A stretch of 19,345 bases of DNA from an uncultured Collinsella sp. Its GTDB lineage: Bacteria > Actinomycetota > Coriobacteriia > Coriobacteriales > Coriobacteriaceae. The stretch spans positions 1 through 19,345 of the forward strand of contig CABUQW010000035.1 in the NCBI GenBank assembly GCA_902493895.1. Direction: 5' to 3'. The translations under genes were made by a program, and so were the position numbers. Positions 19,295 through 19,345 of the stretch are shown piece after piece; position 1 is the stretch's first letter; the number at the start of each line of letters is the position of its first letter. The notes under the pieces were generated by a model. The model was not told where the DNA came from. It ran no database searches and worked only from the letters and a program-made list of their open reading frames with translations.

Positions 19295-19345
19295 TCCGAT
19301 ACCCTGAGGGCCGGACCGGCCGGCCCCGGGAGATCGGAGGACGGC
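19275..19345 (+). mobile_element. Possible left end of a second insertion sequence, cut by the window edge
   Basis: After the terminus at 19275 comes a GC-rich hairpin (GGGCCGG 19308-19314 with CCGGCCC 19320-19326) and then GGAGG (19336-19340), five bases before the window ends. The order terminus, hairpin, SD mirrors the IS at the left edge, and a start codon at about 19346 would fit. No coding sequence is visible, so this is tentative. Confidence 0.35.

Noticed and set aside
1..19345. CRISPR array, toxin-antitoxin pair, prophage or defence island
   Set aside because: No regularly spaced identical repeats, and no Cas, integrase, restriction or toxin-like proteins in any frame. The content is housekeeping genes with IS fragments at the edges.

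Overview
The window looks like chromosomal DNA from an anaerobic, high-GC gut actinobacterium of the class Coriobacteriia, most probably Collinsella or a close relative. This is inferred from the GC-rich codon use, the class III ribonucleotide reductase, the ferredoxin-type aldo/keto reductase, and palindromic intergenic repeats of a kind I associate with that genus. I had no database to confirm it. Most of the sequence is ordinary core genome in short divergent and convergent units. Both edges look like insertion-sequence ends.

Layout. 1-111: left end of an IS3-like element. 172-1362 (-): aldo/keto reductase with a two-cluster ferredoxin tail. 1513-1719: remnant of a cyclase-family gene. 1836-2750 (+): ketopantoate reductase family. 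2860-4026 (-): a tiny membrane protein and a secreted protein. 4339-5765 (-): O-acetylhomoserine sulfhydrylase (metY), whose long leader carries a 17-codon upstream ORF, facing a divergent LysR regulator (5923). 6925-9445 (+): RNase HI, Gfo/Idh/MocA oxidoreductase, acylphosphatase and a PerR-type Fur regulator. 9523-11414 (-): Cof-type HAD phosphatase, orphan UreE-like protein and SlyD-like FKBP isomerase. 11535-13399 (+): M19 dipeptidase and a YgjP/DUF45-type metalloprotein. 13406-18374 (-): nrdD, nrdG, folE, HD-domain hydrolase and folB in transcription order. 18997-19150 (-): tRNA-Gly(GCC) then tRNA-Val(GAC) with promoter and terminator. 19255-19345: a 40-bp perfect palindrome and what looks like the start of another IS.

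How parts work together. nrdD/nrdG supply dNTPs without oxygen and sit behind a pair of NrdR-type boxes. folE-HD-folB covers the first steps of pterin synthesis, and the HD protein lies exactly where the usually missing dihydroneopterin triphosphate phosphohydrolase would belong. metY and the divergent LysR gene form a likely sulfur-amino-acid control unit: the putative LysR site is centred near -66 of the metY promoter, and the leader encodes MNCLPRRMPGSCLRPSA behind a near-perfect Shine-Dalgarno. One anti-SD-like segment in that ORF could pair with any of three SD-like tracts.

The best candidates for something undescribed are the metY leader ORF, the HD protein of the folate cluster, and the repeats (25-bp and 39-bp arms between nrdD and nrdG, and the fold-back whose ends supply the stop codons of two convergent genes). 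No CRISPR array, prophage, toxin-antitoxin pair or defence system is visible.
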